A stretch of DNA of 64,000 bases from Candidatus Bathyarchaeota archaeon (GTDB taxonomy: Archaea > Thermoproteota > Bathyarchaeia > 40CM-2-53-6), in assembly GCA_005888635.1 (NCBI GenBank), contig VBAW01000023.1, forward strand, positions 1 to 64,000, given 5' to 3'. Every line of letters starts with the position of its first letter. The first letter of the stretch is position 1. The notes below the pieces were generated by a model that saw only the letters and a program-made list of their open reading frames with translations, was not told the DNA's origin and did no database searches. The position numbers were made by a program, and so were the translations under genes. This document shows, one piece after another, positions 8,693 through 17,127 of this stretch.

Positions 8693-9110
8693 TCACCAGC
8701 ACCTTAGGGGTATGGGCCTCGCGTCGCGCACCCAACAAGGTTTCCATTGTGGTTACCATTTGCGGTTACCAACACCGTTACCAAACAGGAATTCTCAATT
8801 GCACGTAATGTTCGCGACGCGAAACTCTTGTTTCCGGGGAGACATCCCTCTTTTGAAAAATCGGCGGGAATAAGCCCTGATCCGGAATCGGGGCAGGCGA
8901 TTTGAGCTTGCGACTTTTTCGCGTTGACCTCTCCGCTTAATCCGCGATCTCGAAAAAGTCGGATCTATGCATTCTGGGCGCTGAAGCGTGAAGCTCACCC
9001 AGAACAGATTCAACTGGCGAGACCCCTAGTAGAAAAATGTCATAAGTAGTTGCTCCCCGCGACACAAACCAGCTCTTTGAAAGGGATTCTCTCCGAGGCG
9101 TGACAACTCT
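8693..9110. other. Intergenic region carrying repeat copy A
   Basis: No convincing intact gene. It contains three closely spaced GTTACC words (8750-8782) and, at about 8870-8933, a 65-bp block that reappears inverted at 13723-13787. One plus-strand frame is open from about 8708 to a TGA at 8900 (ending PESGQAI). A short minus-strand frame reads APIPDQGLF. Neither copy has a shared intact ORF, so I treat this as a diverged repeat, possibly the remains of a multicopy gene. Confidence 0.55.
8750..8933 (+). repeat. Diverged repeat, copy A (two conserved blocks)
   Basis: Block 1 (about 8750-8830) holds GTTACC repeats and a GCGACGCGAAACTC end. Block 2 (about 8869-8933) is matched without gaps at 51 of 65 positions by copy B (13723-13787, opposite orientation) in my hand alignment. 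The order of the two blocks is the same in both copies, and the spacer is about 50 bp longer in copy B. Confidence 0.6.
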
Positions 9111-9605
9111 TCACTTCAGGTCAAGCCTCATTTCCCAGGTACGCTTGAAACCTAGCTGGCTGTAGACTCTTCGACCCATCTCGCTGGCGTGCAGCATCAG
9201 CCGCTCGTACTTGTTCTTCCGGCACCATTTGATCGCCTCCTTCACAACCATCGACGCGACCCCGCGTCTGCGAAAGTCAGGCTCAGTGTACATCGACAAG
9301 AGATATGGCTGAACCATCGACGTCCGATGCGGCCTCGGCTGGACCGGTTGAAGCCACACGCAGCCACCTCCCGCCATCCTACCATCATCGCTCTTCACAA
9401 CCCAGGCCATGAACTGATGATTTCTCAGACGTGCCCGCGCCCATCGTTTGTAGACCCGGTCTCCCTTTTCATGCAACTCATTATTTCTGACTCCGAGCGC
9501 CTTCCACATGGCTTGACGTTGATGAACTAGGGCATCAAGATCTTTCAAGCCTGCTGCGTGCACTGACAGTTTCGATCTCGCAGTTCTACGATGTCTAGCT
9601 GGCAT
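9111..9605 (-). CDS. GNAT-family N-acetyltransferase
   Basis: A 164-residue protein with the acetyl-CoA binding signature FRRRGVASMVVKEAI (about 112-126, the R/Q-x-x-G-x-G/A loop) and the late SQLGFKRTWEMRL strand typical of GNAT enzymes. The N-terminus is very basic. The substrate cannot be inferred. It is followed by a nitroreductase gene on the same strand with about 50 bp between them. Confidence 0.82.
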   Translation of the reverse strand: MPARHRRTARSKLSVHAAGLKDLDALVHQRQAMWKALGVRNNELHEKGDRVYKRWARARLRNHQFMAWVVKSDDGRMAGGGCVWLQPVQPRPHRTSMVQPYLLSMYTEPDFRRRGVASMVVKEAIKWCRKNKYERLMLHASEMGRRVYSQLGFKRTWEMRLDLK

Positions 9606-9653
9606 GTCTCGACGATGCGTAGAGGCGCTCGTTAGCTGTGGTGTCGAGATTTC

Positions 9654-10175
9654 CTAGCTCAGCTTCTTTGGATCAAATTTGTTGCCGTACTTGTCGATGA
9701 AAGCTAGCTCAGGGAGGGGCATCCGATTCTTCTTCCCAATAATCCTCTTCACCGGATAGCCGAACCCAACAACCACCACAGGCTTCAGCGTGTTGGGAAT
9801 GGCGAAATCCTTCCTCATCTTCTCATCCTTAATCCCCGTGTAGATTCCCGAGATAACCCCGTGGTCCCACGCAGCCAGCTCCATGTTCTGGACGGCCCGA
9901 CCAGCGTCAATCAGGTGAAAGCTAAGGGTAGGATCGGAAAGAACAACCACCGCAAAATTAGCCCCCGCAACCCAGCCGCCAGAGGTGCTATCCTCTGCTA
10001 ACCTCTTCAACATCTCCTTCTCTTGGACCAGAATGAACCTCCACTCTTGCTTGTTGTTGCCGGTTCCGGAGGCGCGGGCAGCCTCAAGAACCCTCGACTT
10101 CACCTCGGCCGCTACCTTCTTCGAATCGAACTGGCGAATATCCAGCTTGCTCATTATGACCTTGTAGGTATCCAT
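9654..10175 (-). CDS. Nitroreductase-family flavoprotein
   Basis: A 173-residue FMN-dependent oxidoreductase of the nitroreductase fold. IRQFDSKKV near the start and ARASGTGNNKQEWRFI form the FMN phosphate and ring contacts. DAGRAVQNMELAAWDHG and VVGFGYPVKR are the family's later motifs. It is about 20-30 residues shorter than many relatives but has both ends. The true substrate is unknown; the family reduces nitro compounds, quinones or enones with NAD(P)H. It diverges from the Ldh2-type gene at 10259. Confidence 0.84.
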   Translation of the reverse strand: MDTYKVIMSKLDIRQFDSKKVAAEVKSRVLEAARASGTGNNKQEWRFILVQEKEMLKRLAEDSTSGGWVAGANFAVVVLSDPTLSFHLIDAGRAVQNMELAAWDHGVISGIYTGIKDEKMRKDFAIPNTLKPVVVVGFGYPVKRIIGKKNRMPLPELAFIDKYGNKFDPKKLS

Positions 10176-10258
10176 CTTCTTCTCTCCGTATCTATGTTGG
10201 AATCAGTACCAATCTTAAAGAATTCCCTTGACTCGAACGGATTTGCTATCAGGGACAC

Positions 10259-11362
10259 GTGAAGACTTTGGATCAGCTAACGGTCAACCAGGTTACTGTT
10301 CAAGAGATTAAGCTCAAGGAGTTTTGCAATAGCGTCTGGACCAGACTCGGGGTCCCAGAAAAGGACGCCCAAGTGACAACCGACGTTCTGGTGCTCGCAG
10401 ATCTGCGAGGAGTCGAATCTCACGGAGTCGCAAGACTGCCAAGATACTACACTGATTTGAAGAATGGCTGGACAAAACCCACAGACCAGAGCAAAATCAT
10501 CAAGGAGACGAAAGCAACCGCGCTCATCGACGGCGGCCAGAGCCTCGGCCAAGTCGTCGGACGCAGAGGAATGGAACTGGCGATAAAGAAGGCGAAAGAG
10601 ACGGCCATCGGAATCGTTTCCGTACGAAACTCTCACCACTACGGAATCGCCGGATACTACAGCCTCATGGCACTAGAACACGATCTCATCGGCGTAAGCA
10701 TGACCAACGCCGCACCACTGGTCGTCCCCACATTCGGCCGAACAGCCGTTCTAGGAACAAACCCGATAAGCCTCACAGCCCCAGCGTCCAAAGAGAAACC
10801 GTTCGTATTAGACATGGCGACATCCGTCGTCCCCAGGGGAAAGTTGGAGGTCTATGATCGGCTGAAGAAGAAAATGCCTCTCGGCTGGGCAGTAGACGCA
10901 ACCGGGAAGGGAACATCCGATCCTCACACTGTTCTTGATGCACTCTCAAAGAGACTCGGTGGAGGAATCCTTCCGCTGGGCGGAGAGGGAGAAGAACACT
11001 CTGGCCACAAAGGCTACGGGCTGGCCCTAATGGTCGACGTGCTCTGCGGCGTTCTGAGCGGCTCAGCCACTGGGCTTGGAGTGGATGTCGACAAGGCAAA
11101 GCCCAACGTTGGCCACTTCTTCATGGCTTTGGATCCAGCTGCCTTTCGTCCATTGGAAGACTTCAAACGAGATATGGACCGGCTGTCTCAAGAGCTGAAG
11201 AACTCGCCGAAAGCCCAGGGACAAAATCGGATCTACGTTCACGGCGAGAAGAGCTATGCTAGAATGGAAAAGTGTCGCAGAGAAGGCATTCCAGTGGGGA
11301 CGGCCGTAGTTGAATCGATGAGACAGGTAGGCACCGAGTTAGGCGTTCCATTGTCATTCTAG
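10259..11362 (+). CDS. Ldh2/MDH2-type malate, lactate or ureidoglycolate dehydrogenase
   Basis: A 367-residue NAD(P)H-dependent 2-hydroxyacid dehydrogenase of the Ldh2 family, which lacks a Rossmann fold. Visible motifs are LADLRGVESHGVARLPRY (about 48-65), VSVRNSHHYGIAGYY (about 121-135, with the catalytic His), TNPISLTAPA and GGEGEEHSGHKGYGL. The GTG at 10259 gives the right N-terminus. Substrate specificity (malate, lactate, sulfolactate) cannot be told from sequence. The following gene is an FAD-dependent 2-hydroxyacid oxidase, so the pair may act on related 2-hydroxyacids in opposite directions; that is inference. Confidence 0.87.
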   Translation: MKTLDQLTVNQVTVQEIKLKEFCNSVWTRLGVPEKDAQVTTDVLVLADLRGVESHGVARLPRYYTDLKNGWTKPTDQSKIIKETKATALIDGGQSLGQVVGRRGMELAIKKAKETAIGIVSVRNSHHYGIAGYYSLMALEHDLIGVSMTNAAPLVVPTFGRTAVLGTNPISLTAPASKEKPFVLDMATSVVPRGKLEVYDRLKKKMPLGWAVDATGKGTSDPHTVLDALSKRLGGGILPLGGEGEEHSGHKGYGLALMVDVLCGVLSGSATGLGVDVDKAKPNVGHFFMALDPAAFRPLEDFKRDMDRLSQELKNSPKAQGQNRIYVHGEKSYARMEKCRREGIPVGTAVVESMRQVGTELGVPLSF

Positions 11363-11436
11363 CATTCTCTGAAAGTCAGAAAATCCAAAAGAGTCGACGA
11401 TATAGCTACCGGTTATCGCGAAAGGAAGTCGAACGA

Positions 11437-12747
11437 ATGGAACCTTGGGATGTCGTGATTATTGGAGGCGGAATCCTAGGGACGTCAGTCTCCTACTGGC
11501 TAGGAAACCAGTACAAGGGACGAATCGCAGTCTTAGAAAGGGAACAGGATGTCGCTATGCACACTTCTCGACGGAACACCGGAGTTGTTCATCGTCCCTT
11601 CTATCTTGACCCAGTCAAGCGACGAATCTTCGCGAGATGCTCACAGGCCGCCTACGGGATGTGGAAATCCTACGCCAAGGAACGCAATCTGGCTTGGGAT
11701 CCCGTCACGACCCTAGAAGTGGCTACTCGACCTGAAGATTTGAAGAGAATCGAAAAGTACTATCACTGGGGGATCGAGAATGGAATGGGTGAAGACGAGC
11801 TTGAAGTTCTTTCAGCCGAAGACGTCCGAAAACTCGAACCTCACGTTCGAGGCTATGGTGCTATCTGGTCGAAGACAGATACATCGGTAGATTACCACGC
11901 GTTCACGAAATCACTCAGGGCAGACGCAGAAAGCGAGGGCGTCAAGTTCCTAACCGGTGTCGACGTAGGATCCTTCAAAGTTGATCGAGATTCTTTGCAG
12001 ATCCTCCCGAGAAGTGGCGGCGAACCGATTCCGGCTCGATTCCTCATAAACTGTGCCGGCGGTAGCTCACTGCGCATCGCTCACATGCTACGGCTGGGAA
12101 CCGAATACTGCGACCTGAACTTCAGGGGCGAATACTGGGAAATAGCGGACGAGTGGACCTACTTGGCAACGAGAAATATCTACACTGTGGCGCAGCATCC
12201 GGAGCTTCCGTTCTTGGATCCGCACTGGATTGTGCGAGCCGACGGGAGGAGAGAGATCGGACCGAACGCAGTGCCCGTTGCGGGCCCTTACACGTATCAT
12301 GGGTTCTTCAGGACCCCGGCCGAGGCGGTAAAGAAGATATTCGAACAGCCTATCTCCAACAAACTGGCTCTACTTTACAACCGAGATTTCCTTGAACTAG
12401 CAGGCCAAGAATGGCTCTCTTCCATTTCAAAGGGTGAGATGGCGCGACGTGCTCAAGAATTCATCCCCGAGCTGAAAGTAGAGTATCTAGCAAGACCCGG
12501 AATCGCGGGCGTAAGGGCCCAGGTGATAGACCGGAGGGGGAATTTCATCAAGGAAGCGATCGAACTTGAAGGACCCCACTCGTATCATATCACCAACTAC
12601 AATTCTCCTGGAGCCACCGGGTCTCCAGCCTTCGCGGCTTGGCTTGTCAACAAGCTAGGCCAGAGCGACCGTCTTAGTCATCTACGGCGCCGTATGGTCA
12701 GAGGGAGTTTTTGGGATTTCAAAACGATAAGCGAACAAATCGGCTGA
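11437..12747 (+). CDS. FAD-dependent 2-hydroxyacid oxidase/dehydrogenase (LhgO/DAO family)
   Basis: A 436-residue flavoprotein. The N-terminus VVIIGGGILGTSVSYWL (about 7-23) is the FAD-binding GxGxxG, with E at the end of the second strand (VLERE). HTSRRNTGVVH (about 46-56) is typical of L-2-hydroxyglutarate oxidases, and the C-terminal PGIAGVRAQ and NYNSPGATGSPAFA match the same family. It probably oxidises L-2-hydroxyglutarate or a related 2-hydroxyacid. It lies 74 bp after the Ldh2-type dehydrogenase on the same strand, with its own AT-rich upstream stretch. Confidence 0.85.
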   Translation: MEPWDVVIIGGGILGTSVSYWLGNQYKGRIAVLEREQDVAMHTSRRNTGVVHRPFYLDPVKRRIFARCSQAAYGMWKSYAKERNLAWDPVTTLEVATRPEDLKRIEKYYHWGIENGMGEDELEVLSAEDVRKLEPHVRGYGAIWSKTDTSVDYHAFTKSLRADAESEGVKFLTGVDVGSFKVDRDSLQILPRSGGEPIPARFLINCAGGSSLRIAHMLRLGTEYCDLNFRGEYWEIADEWTYLATRNIYTVAQHPELPFLDPHWIVRADGRREIGPNAVPVAGPYTYHGFFRTPAEAVKKIFEQPISNKLALLYNRDFLELAGQEWLSSISKGEMARRAQEFIPELKVEYLARPGIAGVRAQVIDRRGNFIKEAIELEGPHSYHITNYNSPGATGSPAFAAWLVNKLGQSDRLSHLRRRMVRGSFWDFKTISEQIG

Positions 12748-12919
12748 CAGCTAGCTAATTCAACTTATTTCTAATCGTGCACAATGTTCTCTCGATGTTC
12801 GACAACTAATCGGTCCCCCGCGCTTCTCGAAATTGGTTTCGGAGAGATGAGAATGTGGTTAGTTTGAGAACGATTGCCGAGAACTGGATGGGAGATTTCG
12901 TTTGATAAAAGGTGCGGGT

Positions 12920-13390
12920 CTATCGGATGATGGTGAAGGAGAATTGGTTGTTTTTCTGGGTGATGAGTGTTATTGTGTAGCTGTTTCCAGCCTGGAATTG
13001 GAACGAGTTGCCGGTGTGCGTGCAGCTGGTGCATGCTGTGTTGATGAGTATGAAGACTTTCGCTAGGTTTGTTGGGGAGACTGGGGGGTTTGGCCAAGTG
13101 GTTCGGGCGTATTGGTTACCGTTCTGGTCCTGCACATAGTAACTAGCGAGAGTGGTTGGGGTGGAGCCGGTGTTTCTCAGATAAAGTGTCATGTTCATGT
13201 TGGTGTTGTCGAAGCCTTGGTTTTCGATGGTGAGTATCTCTCTTCCGGTGGGTGGTGTGGGGAGTATGGCTCCGAAGACTCCGAGGGACCATGAGTAGAC
13301 GATGACTGTCATGACTACGACTATGACTACGAGTAGGAGGGTGGCGATGATGGTGTCGAGTCCCTTCCGGTCGTAGTGTCTGCGGAACAA
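12920..13390 (-). CDS. Type IV pilin-like / archaellum-like secreted protein
   Basis: A 156-residue protein with a class III signal peptide: a short basic leader ending RKG, then LDTIIATLLLVVIVVVMTVIVYSW, a long hydrophobic helix. Cleavage by the prepilin peptidase is expected between G10 and L11. The rest is Thr/Asn-rich with a CTSC pair (about 124-127) and the beta-rich composition of archaeal pilins. It stands alone; no assembly ATPase is nearby, so it would use machinery encoded elsewhere. Downstream (12748-12919) nothing else is seen. Confidence 0.82.
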   Translation of the reverse strand: MFRRHYDRKGLDTIIATLLLVVIVVVMTVIVYSWSLGVFGAILPTPPTGREILTIENQGFDNTNMNMTLYLRNTGSTPTTLASYYVQDQNGNQYARTTWPNPPVSPTNLAKVFILINTACTSCTHTGNSFQFQAGNSYTITLITQKNNQFSFTIIR

Positions 13391-13868
13391 GATAGCTTGA
13401 TGGCCTCGTTCGTTCTCGTCTATCTGGTCTGTCTCTCAAGCACGTGTCGTCACCTTGTGGGAACTGGACGGGTAACATCAACGGACGAGAAGGATGACCT
13501 AGTGGAATATTCCTCGTGGTATGGCGTTGTATGATGCGTCTTGATGTTCGAACTTCTTCTTGCAGGTCAACTCTTCCGAAGACGCGTTTTGCGTCGCGAG
13601 AAGCAACTACTTTTGAGATTTTTGACAGGGGGTGCTGCCAGTTGAAGCTGAACCGGGCGAGTCCTGCGAAACAGGTCGCAGAATCAGCCGGTCGGCTGTT
13701 TTCGGTATGCCGTAGCTCAGCGTGCAGGTCAACGTGCAAACTGCGTGACCTCAAATCGCATGCTCCGATTCCGGATCAAGGCTTGTTCTGCGCTTGTCCT
13801 GTTTCAAATGGAACTGGTTTGGGGTTTCTCTTCTGGAAGAGCCGGGCGGAAAATAGGACTACTGTTCG
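13391..13868. other. Intergenic region carrying most of repeat copy B
   Basis: No convincing gene. A 118-codon plus-strand frame (13516-13872) and a long minus-strand frame (13143-13754) cross this region, but both have shadow-like composition (rich in Arg, Ser, His, Cys) and the latter overlaps the pilin gene. The region contains block 2 of the repeat shared with 8.87-8.93 kb. The promoter of the pilin gene should lie just above 13390. Confidence 0.5.
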
Positions 13869-13966
13869 TTAATTCCCCTCGCAGAGATGAGTTTTGTGTC
13901 GCGTGCACCAAGTGCAGTTGAGCGTCTTGGTTGCTAACGGACTTTGGTAACCGTGAATGGTAACAG
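13723..13966 (-). repeat. Diverged repeat, copy B (two conserved blocks)
   Basis: Block 2 at 13723-13787 aligns without gaps to 8869-8933 (51/65 identical by hand). Block 1 at about 13889-13966 aligns to 8750-8830, including GGTTACCA, CGTTA, TGCAC and CGCGAC. The order is the same as in copy A but on the other strand. In block 2 half or more of the differences fall in one codon phase, a hint of past coding. Block 1 overlaps the 3' end of the small membrane protein gene at 13869-14123. Confidence 0.6.
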
Positions 13967-14123
13967 AATGCGGGTGGATGATTTGGGTTCTCTCATGATC
14001 AGGCATGTAAAAGGTCGGCCGGGGGCGCTTTCGGTCTGCGTAGGCGAGCAGAGAGATGAGCAGTACGACAATCGAGAATGCGACCAAGAGGATGTGAACG
14101 ATTCCCTCAGTGATGGCGATCAC
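13869..14123 (-). CDS. Small membrane protein, 3' half possibly replaced by repeat B
   Basis: An 84-residue ORF. Residues 1-30 form one clear transmembrane helix (IVHILLVAFSIVVLLISLLAYA) followed by RKRPR, a pattern seen in short archaeal multi-helix membrane proteins that normally continue with another helix. Here the remainder (about residues 36-84) is hydrophilic, contains a CTWC pair, and coincides with repeat copy B. The gene may therefore be truncated by the repeat. It follows the cupredoxin gene by 28 bp on the same strand. Real expression is uncertain. Confidence 0.45.
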   Translation of the reverse strand: MIAITEGIVHILLVAFSIVVLLISLLAYADRKRPRPTFYMPDHERTQIIHPHSVTIHGYQSPLATKTLNCTWCTRHKTHLCEGN

Positions 14124-14150
14124 TGCGAAACACGTGAACCCGGTTCTGGC

Positions 14151-14648
14151 TCAAGGATTGACGTTCAGTTCGCCGTTTTGCATCCATGGAAAGTGGATAG
14201 TGCAAAAAATTTGACAGAAGACTCTGAAGCTTCCTAGGGTATTAGCAGAGAACCTCACGTCATAACACCCTCCAGGGTTCACCGTGATTCCGCTGTCAAA
14301 AAAATGTGTTACGGTAAAACCGTGAGCCTGAGCCGTATCGTTATTCACTACATGGATCACAACGTCTTGGCCCAATGAGACATTCATTACAGGCCAAGGA
14401 AAAGAATGAAACCTACTGCCATTGAATCCCACGTTCAGTCCTTCATTTGCCATCACGACCGTAAACACCGCAGTATTAGCGGAGCCAATCGGTCGGACCC
14501 AACAGTTTGGTGGGCTAGGCCCGAACAGATGAAGCGCATAAGCAGTGAAGAAAAAACCTGCGACAATTATGATTACTGCCAACGTAGCTTGCCATCGTCT
14601 TGAAAGTCTCAGCAATCTACCCCATACCGTCTTCTTTGGATTTGACAT
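14151..14648 (-). CDS. Membrane-anchored CuA-like cupredoxin
   Basis: A copper-binding electron-transfer or copper-handling protein on the outer face of the membrane. One transmembrane helix (about 17-38, LAVIIIVAGFFFTAYALHLF) anchors a cupredoxin domain. Candidate ligands are the His of QAHGFTVTH and the C-terminal cluster CQIFCTIHFPWM, which resembles the CuA site of cytochrome oxidase subunit II and nitrous oxide reductase (C-x3-C-x2-H-x3-M). An upstream in-frame ATG at 14687 would overlap the ZIP gene; the ATG at 14648 follows that gene's stop closely and is preferred. No oxidase subunit I is present nearby. Confidence 0.78.
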   Translation of the reverse strand: MSNPKKTVWGRLLRLSRRWQATLAVIIIVAGFFFTAYALHLFGPSPPNCWVRPIGSANTAVFTVVMANEGLNVGFNGSRFHSFPWPVMNVSLGQDVVIHVVNNDTAQAHGFTVTHFFDSGITVNPGGCYDVRFSANTLGSFRVFCQIFCTIHFPWMQNGELNVNP

Positions 14649-14652
14649 GCCA

Positions 14653-15483
14653 TCACGAATGGAATAGTGCCGCGAAGTAGATGGCAAGGAAACCGAGGAG
14701 TATGGGGGCCACGATCCTAATGGAATCCTCAGAGGTCACAGTCTCTCCAGACCGGAACAAGGGTCTGGACAACCTCAAAGCTGCGTAGATCGAAGTTCCA
14801 GTGCCCAGCGCGAAAAAGTACGTCGCGTCGAAGCCTGCCAAAAAGCCTGTAGCAGGACCCATTATGAAGTAGCCCACGGCCGCACCAAGGAGCGACGGAA
14901 GGACGAAAACTAGGCTCAGCAGAAACACATCCTTCAGCTGACCTTTGATACCAGACGCGGTTCTATTGGTATAGGCGCAATAACATGCCGCCGCCATCAT
15001 TGGCTCCAGGCCCTTGTGCAACAAATACGCGACACCAGCCGAAGCTCCTCCAAAGGCGTCGAGTAGAGATGTGCTCGAGGTGGAGTAGGCGGTCGCACCA
15101 AAAGCAGCACCTTCCCCTAGACCATGTATTCCTATGGCAGCTGCAGCTAGGAGGGGTATGGCCACGCTGACGGTTACCATTGTTGATTCCGAGGAGAAGA
15201 GACCACGCCGCCGGTCTATCCAAAAGACCGAGAGCACCCCGATTATGAACAGCCCGACTGCGGCGACCTGTGCAGCACCTCCAGTGAATCCCGCATTAAC
15301 GTCTAGGAGCGCCGAGCCTTGAATTGTGTCCACAAAGAACCAGAGAAAAATGCCTAGGGCGAAAGCCGTGAGATACCTAGATTTTACAATTTGACTTGCC
15401 CAAACTATTACAAGCAATCCGACGAAAGCCGGGATCCAGGTCGAGGCCAACCACGCGATAAAGCCCACGGCAAATTCTATCAT
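14653..15483 (-). CDS. ZIP-family metal transporter
   Basis: A 276-residue integral membrane protein with about eight hydrophobic helices. The two metal-binding helices of ZIP carriers are recognisable: IGIHGLGEGAAFG (HxxxEG, about residues 118-130) and LLHKGLEPMMAA (HKxxE, about 155-166). The family moves Zn, Fe or other divalent ions into the cytoplasm. It lies immediately before the CuA-like cupredoxin gene on the same strand, with a gap of only a few bases, so metal uptake linked to copper or iron handling is a reasonable guess. The actual ion is not known. Confidence 0.8.
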   Translation of the reverse strand: MIEFAVGFIAWLASTWIPAFVGLLVIVWASQIVKSRYLTAFALGIFLWFFVDTIQGSALLDVNAGFTGGAAQVAAVGLFIIGVLSVFWIDRRRGLFSSESTMVTVSVAIPLLAAAAIGIHGLGEGAAFGATAYSTSSTSLLDAFGGASAGVAYLLHKGLEPMMAAACYCAYTNRTASGIKGQLKDVFLLSLVFVLPSLLGAAVGYFIMGPATGFLAGFDATYFFALGTGTSIYAALRLSRPLFRSGETVTSEDSIRIVAPILLGFLAIYFAALFHS

Positions 15484-15560
15484 GGTTGGAAATGGGGACC
15501 GGCGCGTTTTGAGAGTTGTGGCTCAACCCGCGAACCAGACAGTCTCCTTTGGGTGATTTT

Positions 15561-17105
15561 TCATGCGTAGTCTAGCAGAGTAGTCTTGCGCTTCTGTCTC
15601 GGACCCCTGCTCTTGACTGTCGCTAGGTAACGGTGCATTCGTTCTTCTTTTCGTTTGCTTGTCCAATAATATGCTTCGTCGATAGTTCCTTCAGTCATCA
15701 AAACCGTTGTTTTCCCTGGTCTCGTTCGCCCGGTTCTTCCGCGCCGTTGTATCATCCGAATCTCAGACGGTACAGCCTCGTAGAAGATCACGTGGTCGAC
15801 GTCTGGCACGTGCAGACCCTCCTCTCCTATGCTAGTGGTGACCAAAACGTTGTGTTTGCCTTCTCGGAAGTCTTCGAGAATCTGCATCTGTTCATTTTGA
15901 CTGAGACCCAAATCCTCACTGTTTCGACTGGCCTGACCTACAAACCGGATCGGCTGTACGGCCTCAATCATACCAAGGTCCTCGACGATAGCCTCTACGC
16001 TGTCTCTGAACTGAGTGAACACAATAACTTTCGAATCCGGATTTGATTGAAGGTCCTCCGATATTAGCTCTCGAAGTCGTTTCTGTTTTGGATGAGGGAT
16101 CGTTGAGAGGGAAGCACATGATTTCTGAGCTTCAACTACTCGAGGATCGCGAGCTAGTCCGCGAGCTGATCTCGTGCTAGCTCTGTCGAGCTTGGAGAGG
16201 AATTTGTCGGCACTCCGCGATCCCTGTGTCTCCAACAGGTCGATAGCATGGTTCAGCGACATGGCTTGCGCTTGGAGTTGTACCGCGCCGAATAATGCGC
16301 CGCCCCCGCCTCTCCTCAGACTGTTGTGAAGCTTTTCGCCTAGGTCTAGTAGGATCCGTTTGCTTATTCTCACGTTGGCTGGGAGCTGATGCATGGTCCT
16401 CAGTTTGTTTATCCTCTCGTCAAATGCCGTCCGAAGGATCTTGCTTACCTCTTTGTATTTCTCCGGTAGCGCTAGTCGTTCATAGTTCAGAGAAACGTCT
16501 TTGACATACGGTGTGACGTCCTCGTCAGCTTCGGTTCGGGTCTCAACATTGGTGATGGCTAGTTTTTCGCAGATTTCTTCGACCCTGCTCTTCTTCGCGC
16601 TTGGAGACGCGGTCAAGCCTAGAATCAAGGGGTTGCTGGCTTGTAGCTTGTACGATTGGGCTACCTCAGAATAAGCGTAGCTTCTGACACATCTGTGAGC
16701 CTCGTCGAACACGATAAGGGAGACATTTCGCAGATTGTACCGATCAGCCGAAATGTCGTTTCTGATGACTTCAGGCGTCGCAAAGACCATTGTTGACTCG
16801 TCAAAAGCCGTCTCCCTTAGCTGGGCCGGGGTCTCGCCAGTGAGGACAGTCGATTTCGCGTTTTGATCTGGGAAATGTTCCTTGAAGAATTGCGCGTGCT
16901 GAAGCACTAGCGGCCTCGTGGGTGCCAAGATCAAGATCTTGCTTTGCGGATAACCGGTCAGGCGATCAGCAGCTACAAGCAGCGCGACAATCGTCTTCCC
17001 GAGCCCTGTCGGCAAGACTACGAGAGTGTTAGCGGTCAAAGCAGATTTCGCAATGGCTCTCTGATACTCTCTGGCTTCAATACCCCCTTGCTGCAAGGTC
17101 TGCAA
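15561..17105 (-). CDS. Hef/XPF-family superfamily 2 DNA helicase without nuclease domain
   Basis: A 514-residue helicase related to Hef, FANCM and Mph1, which process stalled forks and branched DNA. Motifs in order: PTGLGKT (I, about 35), APTRPLVLQ (Ia), FDEAHRC (II, about 135), LTASPS (III), then the family's helical insert (about 210-340), FTQFRDS (IV), TSIGEEGLHVPDVD (V) and QRRGRTGR (VI). The ERCC4 nuclease and HhH domains of euryarchaeal Hef are absent. The C-terminus KTTLLDYA resembles a weak PCNA-interacting peptide. It converges with no gene and is followed after 22 bp (upstream side) by a membrane protein gene. Confidence 0.88.
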   Translation of the reverse strand: MQTLQQGGIEAREYQRAIAKSALTANTLVVLPTGLGKTIVALLVAADRLTGYPQSKILILAPTRPLVLQHAQFFKEHFPDQNAKSTVLTGETPAQLRETAFDESTMVFATPEVIRNDISADRYNLRNVSLIVFDEAHRCVRSYAYSEVAQSYKLQASNPLILGLTASPSAKKSRVEEICEKLAITNVETRTEADEDVTPYVKDVSLNYERLALPEKYKEVSKILRTAFDERINKLRTMHQLPANVRISKRILLDLGEKLHNSLRRGGGGALFGAVQLQAQAMSLNHAIDLLETQGSRSADKFLSKLDRASTRSARGLARDPRVVEAQKSCASLSTIPHPKQKRLRELISEDLQSNPDSKVIVFTQFRDSVEAIVEDLGMIEAVQPIRFVGQASRNSEDLGLSQNEQMQILEDFREGKHNVLVTTSIGEEGLHVPDVDHVIFYEAVPSEIRMIQRRGRTGRTRPGKTTVLMTEGTIDEAYYWTSKRKEERMHRYLATVKSRGPRQKRKTTLLDYA

Positions 17106-17127
17106 TATCGGAACTCGTTACTGGTTT

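Noticed and set aside
13143-13754. 203-codon minus-strand ORF overlapping the pilin gene
   Set aside because: Overlaps the pilin in another frame; long runs of Arg, His, Ser and Pro typical of an antisense or shifted-frame shadow.
13516-13872. 118-codon plus-strand ORF through repeat copy B
   Set aside because: Contains the repeat-shared APIPDQGLF segment but the rest has shadow-like composition, and copy A has stops at both ends of the same frame. Kept only as part of the repeat finding.
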